Source: Desulfobulbaceae bacterium (lineage in GTDB: Bacteria > Desulfobacterota > Desulfobulbia > Desulfobulbales > SURF-16). Taken from it: a stretch of 64,000 nt of DNA. Shown here piece after piece: positions 1 through 8,896 of the stretch. The stretch's first letter is position 1. Every line of letters begins with the position of its first letter. A program made the translations under genes and the position numbers. The stretch spans positions 1-64,000 of the forward strand of contig JAGXFQ010000036.1 in NCBI GenBank assembly GCA_024637145.1, written 5' to 3'. Below the pieces are notes generated by a model. It was given only the letters and a program-made list of their open reading frames with translations. It was not told the DNA's origin and did no database searches.

Positions 1-141
1 ATTCTTTTTAATACCCCCTTGAGGGGTACAAAAACACGAAGAGCTTCTTGTTTTTATGTTTTTCTTTGTGCCTTCGTGTCTTTGTGGTTCGTAGGCAATA
101 ACGAAATTCTACACATACATTTAAGTTTTACGGAGTACTAG
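1..141. repeat. Left copy of a ~141-bp inverted repeat
   Basis: This stretch is the reverse complement of 6508-6648 with only about five mismatches over 141 positions. Its inner edge carries the CTAG that supplies the TAG stop of the minus-strand gene beginning at 479. It may continue left of the window. It contains the motif CTTCGTGTCTTTGTGGTTC. The two copies bracket the whole efflux locus in inverted orientation. Confidence 0.93.
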
Positions 142-479
142 CCCCTATAGCGGGCATCACCCCAGGCCAGGATGGGGAAAAAGACAAAGCCCAGCAGGGC
201 CAGACCGACCCCAAAAAAGGCGTCCTTACCAAACTTCCTGGCCAGGGAGATGGTGGTGAGCACTCCGAAGATGATATTGACCAGGGGAATCAGCAAGAGC
301 AGCAGCCACCAGCCTGGTTTGCCGGCAATGACCAGCATGAGATATATATTGTAAAAGGGGATGAGCGCCGCCCAGCCCGGCTGGCCCGCCTTTTCGAAAA
401 TCTTCCAGGTGGCCGCCATCATCACAAGAGTAATAGCCAGTTGCAAAAGCAGGACCAGGCCGTCATTGCTCCCTTCCAT
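138..479 (-). CDS. Small multi-pass membrane protein, DUF5684-like
   Basis: A 113-residue hydrophobic protein with three to four predicted membrane segments. The central motif KAGQPGWAALIPFYNIYLM followed by GKPGWWLLLLLIPLVN is characteristic of the DUF5684 family, whose function is unknown. The start at 479 (MEGSNDG) was chosen because AAAGGAGA precedes it; an upstream in-frame start would add a 33-residue non-hydrophobic tail with no ribosome site. Its TAG stop lies exactly at the inner border of the left inverted repeat. It is divergent from the TetR gene and separated by about 130 bp of regulatory sequence. The family call is confident; the role is unknown. Confidence 0.75.
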   Translation of the reverse strand: MEGSNDGLVLLLQLAITLVMMAATWKIFEKAGQPGWAALIPFYNIYLMLVIAGKPGWWLLLLLIPLVNIIFGVLTTISLARKFGKDAFFGVGLALLGFVFFPILAWGDARYRG

Positions 480-610
480 AATCTCTTCTCCTTTGCAGCC
501 CTGAGCCGCGTTGCTGAAATTTTCCCCTGCCCCAACCAGCAGCAATCGTGAGCAATACCCTACGAAAGGCGCTCTCACTTTGTCAAGCAGGGGGAATCCG
601 CTGAAAGTTC

Positions 611-639
611 TTGACAGCAGAAGAGAGCTCCCTTAAAGT
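611..639 (+). promoter_or_regulatory. Sigma-70-type promoter of the efflux operon
   Basis: A perfect -35 hexamer TTGACA (611-616) and a -10-like TAAAGT (634-639) are separated by 17 bp. They lie 38 bp upstream of the TetR start codon and read into the tetR-hlyD-permease-ABC-outer membrane operon. Assignment is by consensus only. Confidence 0.6.
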
Positions 640-657
640 AAGTAATCAATTACTAAC
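638..657. promoter_or_regulatory. Putative TetR operator palindrome
   Basis: A 20-bp imperfect palindrome with 8 of 10 paired positions and a core of AGTAAT-CA-ATTACT. It overlaps the end of the -10 element and lies 19 bp before the regulator's start codon, the usual place for an autoregulated TetR operator. Binding by the adjacent regulator is inferred from position and symmetry. Confidence 0.6.
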
Positions 658-676
658 TTCACTGAGGGGAGGCTTT

Positions 677-1285
677 ATGGCCGCACCTGGTAAACATCTC
701 CCGGCCGCCGAGCGCCGGGCGGAAGCAGTGGCGGCGATGGTGGCCCTGGCCGCGGAGCAGAACCCCGGCGACATCACCACCTCAGCCATTGCCCAGCGCA
801 TGGGCCTGACCCAGGGCGCCCTTTTCCGCCATTTCCCCAACAAAGACGCCCTATTACAGAGCGTGATGACCTGGGTGGCCCGCCGGCTGCTGGATCGGGT
901 GGCAAAGGCGGTGCAGGGTGCGGCCTCCCCCCTTCGCGCCCTGGAGGCCATGTTCATGGCCCATGTGCACTTTGTCATGGAGCATCCCGGGGTGCCCCGT
1001 ATTCTGTTTGGGGAGCTGCAGCGGCGAGAACAGACCGCAGCCAAACAGATGGTCCAGACCCTGATCCGCCATTACGGGGAGCGACTGCATCTGCTCCTTG
1101 AGCAAGGCAAGGCCGGCGGCGAACTCGATAGCGACCTGGACACGGAAGCCGCCGCCACCCTCTTCATCGGCACCATCCAGGGCCTGGTGATGCAGGCCCT
1201 GCTGGCCGGCGACGTTGAGCAGATCCGCAGGGACGCCCCCAAGGTCTTCACCATTTATCAGCGCGGCATCAGGAGCAGATCATGA
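677..1285 (+). CDS. TetR/AcrR family transcriptional regulator
   Basis: A 202-residue regulator with an N-terminal helix-turn-helix (about residues 25-60): the segment DITTSAIAQRMGLTQGALF followed by RHFPNKDAL is the TetR HTH signature. The C-terminal helices (about 75-200) would form the ligand-binding and dimer domain. The ATG at 677 is preceded by GAGGGGAGG; an upstream TTG at 611 would place the start inside the -35 hexamer, so it is rejected. The gene overlaps the adaptor gene by 4 bp (ATGA) and heads the efflux operon, which it probably represses through the palindrome at 638-657. The ligand is unknown. Confidence 0.92.
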   Translation: MAAPGKHLPAAERRAEAVAAMVALAAEQNPGDITTSAIAQRMGLTQGALFRHFPNKDALLQSVMTWVARRLLDRVAKAVQGAASPLRALEAMFMAHVHFVMEHPGVPRILFGELQRREQTAAKQMVQTLIRHYGERLHLLLEQGKAGGELDSDLDTEAAATLFIGTIQGLVMQALLAGDVEQIRRDAPKVFTIYQRGIRSRS

Positions 1286-2433
1286 AACCTTTCCCTTTGC
1301 AAAAGAGCACCCTGGCCATCCTGGCGATACTCATCCCCCTGCTGGCACTTTTCGTCTATGTGGCCCTGCGCTCCGGACCGCTGGCCCCGGTGCCCGTGAT
1401 CCTGACCACGGTGGAGGACAAGGCCATCAGCCCGGCGTTGTTTGGCATCGGCACGGTGGAGGCGCGCTACACCTATAAGATCGGCCCCACCTTTTCCGGA
1501 CGCCTCCAGCGACTGGATGTCCAGGTGGGGGACCAGGTCAAGGCCGGCCAGCTCCTGGGCGACATGGATCCGGTTGATCTTGACCAGCGGATCCGCGCCC
1601 AGGATGCGGCCCGGCAACGGGCAAAGGCGCAATTAGAGGAAGCAAAGGCCCGTCATTCCTATGCCCGGAAAGAGGCGCAGCGTTACCAGGAGCTGCTGGC
1701 CGCCCGCTCCACCAGTGAAGAAGTGGCCTCTGCCAAAGAACAGGAGCTGCAGATTACCGCGGCCGGCCTGCAGGCGGCACAAGAGGAATTGAGCCGGGCG
1801 ACCGCCGAGGGCCGGGCCCTGGTGGCCCAGCGCACCAATCTGCAGCTGGTGGCACCGGTTGCCGGCCTGGTGGCGGCGCGCCATGCCGATCCCGGCACCA
1901 CCCTGGTGGCCGGCCAGGCCGTGGTGGAGATCATCGACCCCCTGACCCTGTGGGTCAATGTCCGCATTGATCAGACCCAGGCCCAGGGACTGGCCGCTGA
2001 TCTGCCGGCCCAGATCGTCTTGCGCTCCCAGAGGGGCACCTCAAGGGCCGGCCGGGTCCTGCGCATAGAGCCCCTGGCCGACGTGGTCACCGAGGAAATG
2101 CTCGCCAAGGTGGTCTTTACAGAGCTGCCAGAGCCGCTGCCCCCTGTTGGCGAACTGGCCGAGGTCACCATTGCCCTGCCGCCGCTGGCCCCCGGCCCGG
2201 TCCTCCCCAATGCCGCCATCCAGCGCCGCCAGGGCAGCCTGGGGGTCTGGCAGGTCATAAAGGGGGAGCTCCACTTCAGCAAAGTCACCCTGGGCACCGC
2301 GGATCTGGATGGCCTGGTCCAGGTGCGGGAAGGAGTGCAAACAGGGGATCAGGTGATCCTCTACAGCACCAATGCCCTGCACGACCGCAGCCGCATTGAC
2401 GTGGTTGAAGAGCTGCCGGGGATCGAACCATGA
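1282..2433 (+). CDS. HlyD/RND-type periplasmic adaptor (membrane fusion protein)
   Basis: A 383-residue adaptor linking an inner-membrane ABC permease to an outer-membrane channel. It has one N-terminal membrane anchor (about residues 11-30), a first lipoyl half (GDQVKAGQLLGDMDPVDL, about 80-100), a long Ala/Glu/Gln-rich coiled-coil hairpin (about 100-185), a second lipoyl half (LVAPVAGLVAARHADPGT) and a C-terminal beta-barrel. Length and order are typical of HlyD-like efflux adaptors. It overlaps its neighbours at both ends by ATGA junctions, indicating translational coupling with the regulator and the permease. The substrate cannot be inferred. Confidence 0.9.
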   Translation: MKPFPLQKSTLAILAILIPLLALFVYVALRSGPLAPVPVILTTVEDKAISPALFGIGTVEARYTYKIGPTFSGRLQRLDVQVGDQVKAGQLLGDMDPVDLDQRIRAQDAARQRAKAQLEEAKARHSYARKEAQRYQELLAARSTSEEVASAKEQELQITAAGLQAAQEELSRATAEGRALVAQRTNLQLVAPVAGLVAARHADPGTTLVAGQAVVEIIDPLTLWVNVRIDQTQAQGLAADLPAQIVLRSQRGTSRAGRVLRIEPLADVVTEEMLAKVVFTELPEPLPPVGELAEVTIALPPLAPGPVLPNAAIQRRQGSLGVWQVIKGELHFSKVTLGTADLDGLVQVREGVQTGDQVILYSTNALHDRSRIDVVEELPGIEP

Positions 2434-3635
2434 TCAGCCTGGCCGGACGCGACATCATGCACGCCTGGGGCAAATTTGTCTTTACCGGCGTGGGCCTGGG
2501 ACTGCTCATCGGAGTCACCCTCTCCATGGCCGGCATCTACCGCGGCATGGTGGATGACGCCAAGGTCCTGCTGGACAACAGCGGCGCTGATCTGTGGGTG
2601 GTGCAGCAAGACACCCTGGGCCCCTATGCGGAACCGTCCAGCATCTACGAGGATACCTGGCGCTCCATTGCCGGCATGGCGGGGGTGGCACGGGTGGCAA
2701 ATGTCACCTACCTCACCATGCAGGTGCGCCAGGGCCAGCGTGACGTGCGCACCATGGTCACCGGGATCACGGCCGGCCAGCCGGGCACGCCGGGCTGGCC
2801 GCCCTACCTGGTGGCCGGCCGCCAGATCACCCGGGGCCACTACGAGGCCGTGGCGGACATAGCTGCCGGCTTTGCCCTGGGGGACCGTCTGCAGATCCGC
2901 CGCAACCACTACACCGTGGTGGGGCTGACCCGGCGCATGGTCTCTTCCGGCGGTGACCCCATGATCTTCATCCCCCTCAAGGATGCCCAGGAGGCCCAGT
3001 TTCTCAAAGACAACGATGCCATCCACCAGCAGCGCCGGCGCACCACTGCCAACCCCGCCTTCAACCGGCCGGGAAGCCCGGATCTGCTTGCCGCGGTCAT
3101 CGCCTCCCAGAGCAGCAACCCCTATGTCAACGCGGTGCTGGTGCAGGTCAAAAAAGGTCATGACCACGAGAAAGTGGCAGCAGAAATCCGCCGCTGGCAA
3201 CGCCTCACCGTCTACACCCGCAGCCAGATGGAGGAGATCCTGGTGGGCAAGCTTATCGCCACCTCGGCCAAGCAGATCGGCATGTTCCTGGTGATCCTCT
3301 CCATTGTCAGCGCCGCCATTGTCGCCTTCATCATCTACACCCTAACCCTGGGCAAGATCCGGGAGATCGCGGTGCTGAAGCTGATCGGCACCAGAAACCG
3401 CACCATTGCCGGGCTGATCATGCAGCAGGCCATTGCCCTGGGGGTGATCGGCTTTGTGGTGGGGAAGATCACCGCCACCCTCTTGATGGCCCCCATTTTC
3501 CCCAAATATGTGCTGCTGGAGCCCATGGATTCGGTAAAGGGATTCGTCGCCGTGGTGGTGATCTGCATCCTGGCGAGCCTTGTGGCCATTCGCGCCGCCC
3601 TCAAGGTCGATCCGGCCGAGGCCATAGGAGGTTGA
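2430..3635 (+). CDS. FtsX/MacB-type ABC transporter permease
   Basis: A 401-residue permease with the four-helix FtsX/MacB architecture: one membrane segment near residues 18-38, a large extracytoplasmic domain (about 40-280), then three helices grouped in the last 130 residues (GMFLVILSIVSAAIVAFI, IGFVVGKITATLLMAP, GFVAVVVICILASLVAI). The KIREIAVLKLIGTRNRTI segment between helices is typical of this family. Such permeases move substrates from the periplasm outward with an adaptor and channel, rather than across the inner membrane. The following ATPase gene starts one base after its stop. Confidence 0.88.
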   Translation: MISLAGRDIMHAWGKFVFTGVGLGLLIGVTLSMAGIYRGMVDDAKVLLDNSGADLWVVQQDTLGPYAEPSSIYEDTWRSIAGMAGVARVANVTYLTMQVRQGQRDVRTMVTGITAGQPGTPGWPPYLVAGRQITRGHYEAVADIAAGFALGDRLQIRRNHYTVVGLTRRMVSSGGDPMIFIPLKDAQEAQFLKDNDAIHQQRRRTTANPAFNRPGSPDLLAAVIASQSSNPYVNAVLVQVKKGHDHEKVAAEIRRWQRLTVYTRSQMEEILVGKLIATSAKQIGMFLVILSIVSAAIVAFIIYTLTLGKIREIAVLKLIGTRNRTIAGLIMQQAIALGVIGFVVGKITATLLMAPIFPKYVLLEPMDSVKGFVAVVVICILASLVAIRAALKVDPAEAIGG

Positions 3636-3636
3636 G

Positions 3637-4347
3637 ATGACAGAATACGGTATCCTCATTGAAGGTCTCCGGAAACAATACGGCAGCGGCGACACCGCTG
3701 TTGAGGCCCTGAAGGATGTCAACATGCAGGTGGCCCCGGGTGAGGTAGTGGGCCTGATCGGGCCGTCCGGCTCCGGCAAGAGCACCCTGCTCAAGGCCCT
3801 GGGGGCGGTGATCGAGCCCACGGCCGGGCGCATGACCCTGGGGGGCCAGGTGATCTATGACAACGGCTGGCTGGTCAAGGACCTGCGGGCCCTGCGCCGG
3901 GACAAAATAGGTTTTGTCTTCCAGGCGCCCTATCTCATCCCCTTCCTCAATGTCACGGACAACGTGGCCCTGCTGTCCATGCTGGCCGGGACACCCAATG
4001 CCGCGGCCCGTGAGCGGGCCCTGGAGCTCTTTAAGGCCCTGGATGTGGAGCACCGCGCCCAGGCCATGCCCTCGCAGCTTTCCGGCGGCGAGCAGCAGCG
4101 GGTGGCCATTGCCCGGGGCCTGGTCAATCGGCCGCCGGTGATCCTGGCCGATGAACCCACCGCGCCCTTAGACAGTGTCCGCGCCCTGGCCGTGATCCGG
4201 ATCTTAAACGATATGGCCCGCCAACTGGAAACCGCCATCATCGTGGTCACCCACGACGAAAAGATCATTCCCACCTTCAAGCGCATCTACCACATCCGCG
4301 ATGGCGTCACCTATGAAGAGGCGGGAGAGGGACAAGGTTTCACCTGA
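3637..4347 (+). CDS. ABC transporter ATP-binding protein (LolD/MacB-like)
   Basis: A 236-residue nucleotide-binding subunit that powers the preceding permease. Visible motifs: Walker A GPSGSGKST (42-50, Lys48), Q-loop VFQAPYL (94-100), signature LSGGEQQR (148-155), Walker B VILADEP (168-174, catalytic Glu173) and switch His206 in VTHDE. The D-loop reads APLDS, a slight departure from SALD. A strong AGGAGG lies just upstream of the start. It is the fourth gene of the efflux operon, and the next gene follows 55 bp later with its own ribosome site. Confidence 0.93.
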   Translation: MTEYGILIEGLRKQYGSGDTAVEALKDVNMQVAPGEVVGLIGPSGSGKSTLLKALGAVIEPTAGRMTLGGQVIYDNGWLVKDLRALRRDKIGFVFQAPYLIPFLNVTDNVALLSMLAGTPNAAARERALELFKALDVEHRAQAMPSQLSGGEQQRVAIARGLVNRPPVILADEPTAPLDSVRALAVIRILNDMARQLETAIIVVTHDEKIIPTFKRIYHIRDGVTYEEAGEGQGFT

Positions 4348-4402
4348 AGCTTCCCCCTGCTGCCGCCAAATCTTCTGCACGCCTTTTTAGAGGAGCATTT
4401 CC

Positions 4403-5884
4403 ATGGCCCATATGACAACAACACCCCGTCTGCTTGTTTCGGCGCTCATCCTCACCGCCCTGCTGACGGGCTGCACTGTGGGCCCCGATTTCAAGCGCCC
4501 GCTTCCCCCTGAGGTGGCGGGCTATGGCGCCTCCACTGCTGCCAGCCCCGCCGGCAGCGGCGCTCCCCAGCATATCGTTGCCGGCGGCCAGGTCTACCGG
4601 CAGTGGTGGCAGGAATTTGGTTCCGCCCCACTAAACGCCCTCATCGAAGAGGGACTGCAGGCCAGCCCCACCCTGGCTGCGGCCCGGGCCACCCTGCGCC
4701 AGGCCGGGGAGGTGTATAGCGCCCAGGCCGGCTCCAGCCTCTATCCCCAGGTGGATGGCCAGCTCAGCGGCCAGCGCCAGCGCCTCAACCCCAGCGCCCT
4801 GGGCCAGACGGGTGCGCCCCGGGAATTCAGTCTCTACAACGCCGGGGTGGGGGTGCGCTATAATCTGGATCTGGCCGGCGGCAACCGCCGGGCCCTGGAG
4901 GCCCTGGCCGCCCGCGTCGACTATCAAGACTACCAGCTGGCCGGCAGCCGCCTGACCCTGGCCGCCAATATCGTCACCACGGCCATCACCCGGGCCAGGC
5001 TGGCCAGGCAGATCCAGGTGACAGAAACCATCCTCCTCTCCCATGAAGAACAGCTGCAGCTGACCCGGGAACGGGTGCGCCTGGGCCAGGCCGCTGAAGA
5101 TGAGGCCTTGATCCTGGCGATCCAGGTGGAACAGAGCCGCGCCACCATTCCCCTGCTGCGCAAAGGGCTGCAGCAGAGCAACCACCTGCTGCTGGTGCTC
5201 ACCGGCCAGGCCCCGGGCAGCGGCGTCCTGCCCGCCATTCCCCTGGAGGCCTTCACTCTGCCTTCTGCCCTGCCCCTGATGGTGCCCTCTGCTCTGGTCC
5301 GGGCCCGCCCCGACATCCAGGCGGCAGAGGCCCTGCTGCATGAGGCCAATGCCGAATATGGCGTGGCCATCGCCAACCTCTATCCCCAGCTCAACCTCAG
5401 CGGTGATCTGGCCACCCGGGCCTTGACCACCGGAGCCCTGTTCGGCAGCGGTTCAGAGGTGTGGAGCCTGGTGGGCCAATTGACCCAACCCCTGTTCAAC
5501 CCCGGCCTGCCGGCCCGGAAGCGGGCCGCCCTGGCCGCCTTTGAGGCGGCAGCGGCAAATTACCAAACCGTTGTTTTAGAAGCCCTGCGCAATGTGGCCG
5601 ATGTCCTGGCCGCCCTGGACAACGATACCCAGCGCCTGGCCGCCCTGTCGGCAGCCAGCAAGGCCGCCCACCAGTCCCAGGAGTCCATGCAGCGCCGCTA
5701 CGGCCTGGGAGCGGCCAGCTACATCGAACTGCTCACGGCCCAGCAGCAGGCGCAACAGACCCGCATCGACCTGATAGAGGCCCAGGCCCAGCGCCTGGCC
5801 AATAGCGCTGCCCTCTATCAGGCCATGGGTGGCGGCGTCCTGACCACCAAGAGCAAGGCCGACCCTGTCGCAGACAGTGAGTAA
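4403..5884 (+). CDS. NodT/OprM-type outer-membrane efflux lipoprotein
   Basis: A 493-residue TolC-like channel of the NodT family. It has a signal peptide ending in the lipobox LLTGC, so Cys24 is the predicted lipid anchor, followed by the family hallmark TVGPDFKRP. Two outer-membrane-factor repeats (about 75-265 and 290-475) carry Ala/Leu/Gln-rich helices and segments such as LVRARPDIQAAEALLHEAN and RYGLGAASYIELLTAQ, standard for this family. AGGAG lies 7 nt before the start. With the adaptor, permease and ATPase it completes a tripartite envelope-spanning exporter. Confidence 0.93.
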   Translation: MAHMTTTPRLLVSALILTALLTGCTVGPDFKRPLPPEVAGYGASTAASPAGSGAPQHIVAGGQVYRQWWQEFGSAPLNALIEEGLQASPTLAAARATLRQAGEVYSAQAGSSLYPQVDGQLSGQRQRLNPSALGQTGAPREFSLYNAGVGVRYNLDLAGGNRRALEALAARVDYQDYQLAGSRLTLAANIVTTAITRARLARQIQVTETILLSHEEQLQLTRERVRLGQAAEDEALILAIQVEQSRATIPLLRKGLQQSNHLLLVLTGQAPGSGVLPAIPLEAFTLPSALPLMVPSALVRARPDIQAAEALLHEANAEYGVAIANLYPQLNLSGDLATRALTTGALFGSGSEVWSLVGQLTQPLFNPGLPARKRAALAAFEAAAANYQTVVLEALRNVADVLAALDNDTQRLAALSAASKAAHQSQESMQRRYGLGAASYIELLTAQQQAQQTRIDLIEAQAQRLANSAALYQAMGGGVLTTKSKADPVADSE

Positions 5885-5932
5885 GAGGAGCGCCAGGCAC
5901 CTGTTGCGCCAGGACCAACCCTTCTTCTCAAC

Positions 5933-5955
5933 GCCCCAATGGGGCTTCCTTTTCT
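5933..5955 (+). terminator. Possible intrinsic terminator of the efflux operon
   Basis: A short hairpin GCCCC-AAT-GGGGC followed by a T-rich tract lies about 50 bp after the channel gene. The stem is only five pairs and the T tract is interrupted by CC. The rest of 5885-6148 shows no gene. Confidence 0.4.
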
Positions 5956-6148
5956 CTGCACCTTCCGCCGCTAAGAATAAAGCCTTGCACTGCCATAGTT
6001 TGTCAGGTAGAGAAAGAACAGGCACCCAGGGCGCCACTGCCGCCTGCTTCGTTTTCAGGCCGGCACCAGAGTGAAAATCGCCCCTCCCTGACCTCCGTAC
6101 CCATGATGGTCAGCTTGAGCAGCAGAGAGAAAAACATCCGGAGGAGAC

Positions 6149-6511
6149 ATGAAAAACATACCTGCAAGCATCTTCTTATTTTTTATATTTTTCCTACCGG
6201 CCACTACCTATGGTGAAGAAAAAACAATCAGCAAGGATGGCTATCAAACGAGAATATATTGGTTTAAAAAAGGCAATGACCTGATAGTTTCCGGAGAAGT
6301 GAAAGGGAAACAGCAGGCCTGTGCCAACCTGAACATGCGGATATATTTTGCCAACACCAGAATACACACTTCAGAGAAGCTGTATGCAACTATTGAAGAT
6401 TATAGAGGAAAAAGGCATAACAGCTTTTACACAACCAAAATAACCCGCATCAGCAGAGGAAATACCAGCGACTGGTCACTGCAAAATATCTCCTACAACT
6501 GTCTCAACTAG
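6149..6511 (+). CDS. Small secreted protein of unknown function
   Basis: A 120-residue protein with a clear Sec signal peptide (MKNIPASIFLFFIFF, cleavage near TTYG-EE). The mature part is polar and beta-rich and contains two cysteines, in QQACANLN and near the C-terminus in SYNCLN, that could form one disulfide. GGAGGAGAC precedes the start, so it is likely real. No family was recognised. Its codons are more AT-rich than the neighbouring efflux genes, and its TAG stop coincides with the inner edge of the right inverted repeat, mirroring the gene at the other end. Confidence 0.7.
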   Translation: MKNIPASIFLFFIFFLPATTYGEEKTISKDGYQTRIYWFKKGNDLIVSGEVKGKQQACANLNMRIYFANTRIHTSEKLYATIEDYRGKRHNSFYTTKITRISRGNTSDWSLQNISYNCLN

Positions 6512-6648
6512 TACTCCGTAAAACTTAAATGTACGTGTAGAATTTCGTTATTGTATTCGAACCACAAAGACACGAAGGCACAAAGAAAAACATAAAAACA
6601 AGAAGCTCTTCGTGTTTTTGTACCCCTCAATGGGGTATTAAAAAGAAT
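6508..6648. repeat. Right copy of the ~141-bp inverted repeat
   Basis: Reverse complement of 1-141, about 96% identical by eye; differences cluster around 6554-6558. The two arms enclose about 6.4 kb. The 138 bp between this arm and the next gene hold no recognisable feature. Confidence 0.93.
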
Positions 6649-6786
6649 GCCTTTGTGGTTAAAGGCAGAGTTGCATAAATATACGAAACTTTAAGTGATA
6701 TACTGCACTAATTTTTCCTCCATAAAGGGCGGCCTATTTCAGCAAAACAACCGCTGCAGGCCTTGGCCGGAGAGAGCCATCCCGGC

Positions 6787-7707
6787 TCAGGGCAGGGGGG
6801 AGCGGCGGACGAGAAAGTCGAGGTGGCTGGCCAGGAAAGATAACTGGCCGGCTTCAAGCTGCCGGCGGCGGCTGGCGACCCAGGGGGCCAGGCAGGCAGG
6901 CGGCCTCTTTGCTGATGACAGCTGCCCTTCCACCGTGGCCAGGATGGCGTGCAGAAAGAAGGCCTCATCCCGGCAGTAACTCCCTTTACGGGGATGGATG
7001 AGCCAATCTGAACTGCCGGCGGCCAGAAGTTCCAGGCCGGGACGCTGCAGAAAGGCAAGCAGCCTTCGCCCAGTGTGGCTGGCGCCCCGCAGTCGCGCCT
7101 CCATGGAGGCGTGGTAGATCCTGCCAATCTCTTTGTCCCCCTCACAGGCCGGCAGCCAGAGGGTCTTGCCATCGAAATTACAGGTGAGATAGGCCAGACC
7201 GTGAGCCGTAAGCCGCCCCAGCAGGGGCGGCAGCCAGAGCGGAAAATCGAGCAGATCAAGCACGGCATGGGCGATGAGCAGCTGAAAGGGACCCGGCATG
7301 GTGGCCTGGTCCGCAAGCTCCTCGGCCCGGACAGGGCCTAGCACCAGTGAGATCTCTGCTTTTTGGGTGCTCAGCAGGCCGCGATGGGGGCCGGACCAAG
7401 AGAGGGCATGACCCTCTTTTGCCGCCCAGTGCGAAAGGTATGGGCGGGCCGCCCTGAGCTGGCCCGGGTCGCTGTCCGTGGCCACATAGGTGACAGGGCC
7501 CTGCAACAGACCATGCTGCACCAGGCGTTGCAGCATGGTGCCGAGGCCGGCGCCGATCTCCAGGATATGCAGAGGCCCGTCCGCGGCCGCCGCCAGCAGG
7601 GCCTGGCGCAGGGTCTCCCAGACGTGGTGATTGCGGGCCCGGTCATCAATGCCTTTTTTGGCGGCAAGATAGCGGGGATCAAAGCCCTGGCCGGTTTCAG
7701 CCGCCAC
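6787..7707 (-). CDS. Class I SAM-dependent methyltransferase
   Basis: A 306-residue protein with the Rossmann SAM-binding motif HILEIGAGLGTM (about residues 47-58), an acidic motif II region (VTYVATDSDPGQLRAARPYL) and a C-terminal half with no obvious domain. The substrate is unknown. The GTG start at 7707 follows GGGGACGGAAA and overlaps the end of the glycosyltransferase gene by 11 bp. It is the last gene of a five-gene minus-strand operon starting at 11121, so its substrate is probably the product of the upstream pterin-like and glycosyl steps. That link is inference. Confidence 0.8.
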   Translation of the reverse strand: MAAETGQGFDPRYLAAKKGIDDRARNHHVWETLRQALLAAAADGPLHILEIGAGLGTMLQRLVQHGLLQGPVTYVATDSDPGQLRAARPYLSHWAAKEGHALSWSGPHRGLLSTQKAEISLVLGPVRAEELADQATMPGPFQLLIAHAVLDLLDFPLWLPPLLGRLTAHGLAYLTCNFDGKTLWLPACEGDKEIGRIYHASMEARLRGASHTGRRLLAFLQRPGLELLAAGSSDWLIHPRKGSYCRDEAFFLHAILATVEGQLSSAKRPPACLAPWVASRRRQLEAGQLSFLASHLDFLVRRSPLP

Positions 7708-8896
7708 TTTCCGTCCCCTGGGTGCCCTTTATAAAATCAGCCGCTGCCCTGGGCCCGGGTGTGGTTTGCGGTGCGGGGGTTGGAGGGAGGCCGGCGGCAG
7801 TGGCCCCGGCCTGCGGCAGCTCCTGCATCTGCCGCAGGAAACCAGCAATGGCTGTCACCCCCTCCTGCCAGCCGGGACGGCCATTATAGGTGGCCCGGGC
7901 GGCCAGGGCCAGTTCCTGCAGGCCCAGACGATCCTGGTGCAGCTCTGTGATCAGCGTTGCCAGGGCCCCATGATCGCCGGGGGCCAGCAGAAAGCCGTTG
8001 CTGCCATGGCTGATGATCTCCCCGGCGGCGCCCTGGCAAGAGCCCAGGGCCGGCAGACCAAAGGCCATGGCCTCCAGGATGGCAATGCCGAAACCCTCAT
8101 AGGCATAGGGCATACAGAAGATATGGCTGGCCCGCAGCAGCGCAACCAGTTGCCCATCCAGCAGAGGACCCAGGAAGCGGACCGAAGCCGCCAGGCCATG
8201 GTGGCGCACCAGCTGTCGCGCCTTGGCTGCATGGGCAGCATCCACATCAAGGCCCCCCACCACCGAGAGCCGCCACCGGTCCGGCTCCACCCCGGCCAGG
8301 GCCTCAAGCAACGGCAGCAGACCTTTGCGCGGAATCACATTGCCTACAAAAAGCAGCTGCAAGGGGCCGCCGGCCAGGGCCCGTTTGGCAATGACGTCAC
8401 CACCAAGAGGGGGCCCCAATCGGTCGCCGGCCGGAGAGGCGACAATCTGCGGCCGGTTGTGTTCCACCAGGGATGCCACGTTCTGCAGGGTGGTCTTTGA
8501 ATTGTGGATAAAGCCGTGCACTGAGGCGAGATAACGTCGTTCAGCCAAGGCCAGAAACATATTAGAGAGGCCCTGGCGGGGTTCCTGGCAGAGAAGATGG
8601 TGCACCAGGGCCACCAGGGGCGGCCCGGACTGGCGGCGCAGCCAGCTATTCACCAGAAAAAGGGAGGGATGGCAGAGTTCGTCTTCAATAAGGACATCAA
8701 AGCCGCCGGCCAGCAACCGCCGGCCCAGCCGGGTGGAGAACCCCTGCCCCAGCCGGCGGAGATAGGAGCCGGGGGGCAGGCTGATTACTTCCACCTGGTG
8801 GCCCAGCCGGGTCAGCCCCTGGACCACGATGCGGTCATAGAGGTAGCCGCCGCTCAGGGCGTCCAGAGTGCCGTAGATGATGAAGCCGATGCGCAT
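7697..8896 (-). CDS. Family 4 glycosyltransferase (GT-B fold)
   Basis: A 399-residue GT-B enzyme. The N-terminal domain starts MRIGFIIYGTLDALSGGYLY and has the glycine-rich acceptor loop. The C-terminal domain carries FVGNVIPRKGLLPLLEAL (about 196-213) and the E-x7-E donor motif in YEGFGIAILEAMAFGLP (about 265-285), with EIISHGSNGFLLAPGD further on. No membrane segment or signal peptide is seen, so it is cytoplasmic. Its ATG overlaps the stop of the PTPS-like gene by one base. In this context it may glycosylate a small molecule such as a pterin rather than a polysaccharide; that is inference. Confidence 0.85.
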   Translation of the reverse strand: MRIGFIIYGTLDALSGGYLYDRIVVQGLTRLGHQVEVISLPPGSYLRRLGQGFSTRLGRRLLAGGFDVLIEDELCHPSLFLVNSWLRRQSGPPLVALVHHLLCQEPRQGLSNMFLALAERRYLASVHGFIHNSKTTLQNVASLVEHNRPQIVASPAGDRLGPPLGGDVIAKRALAGGPLQLLFVGNVIPRKGLLPLLEALAGVEPDRWRLSVVGGLDVDAAHAAKARQLVRHHGLAASVRFLGPLLDGQLVALLRASHIFCMPYAYEGFGIAILEAMAFGLPALGSCQGAAGEIISHGSNGFLLAPGDHGALATLITELHQDRLGLQELALAARATYNGRPGWQEGVTAIAGFLRQMQELPQAGATAAGLPPTPAPQTTPGPRAAADFIKGTQGTESGG

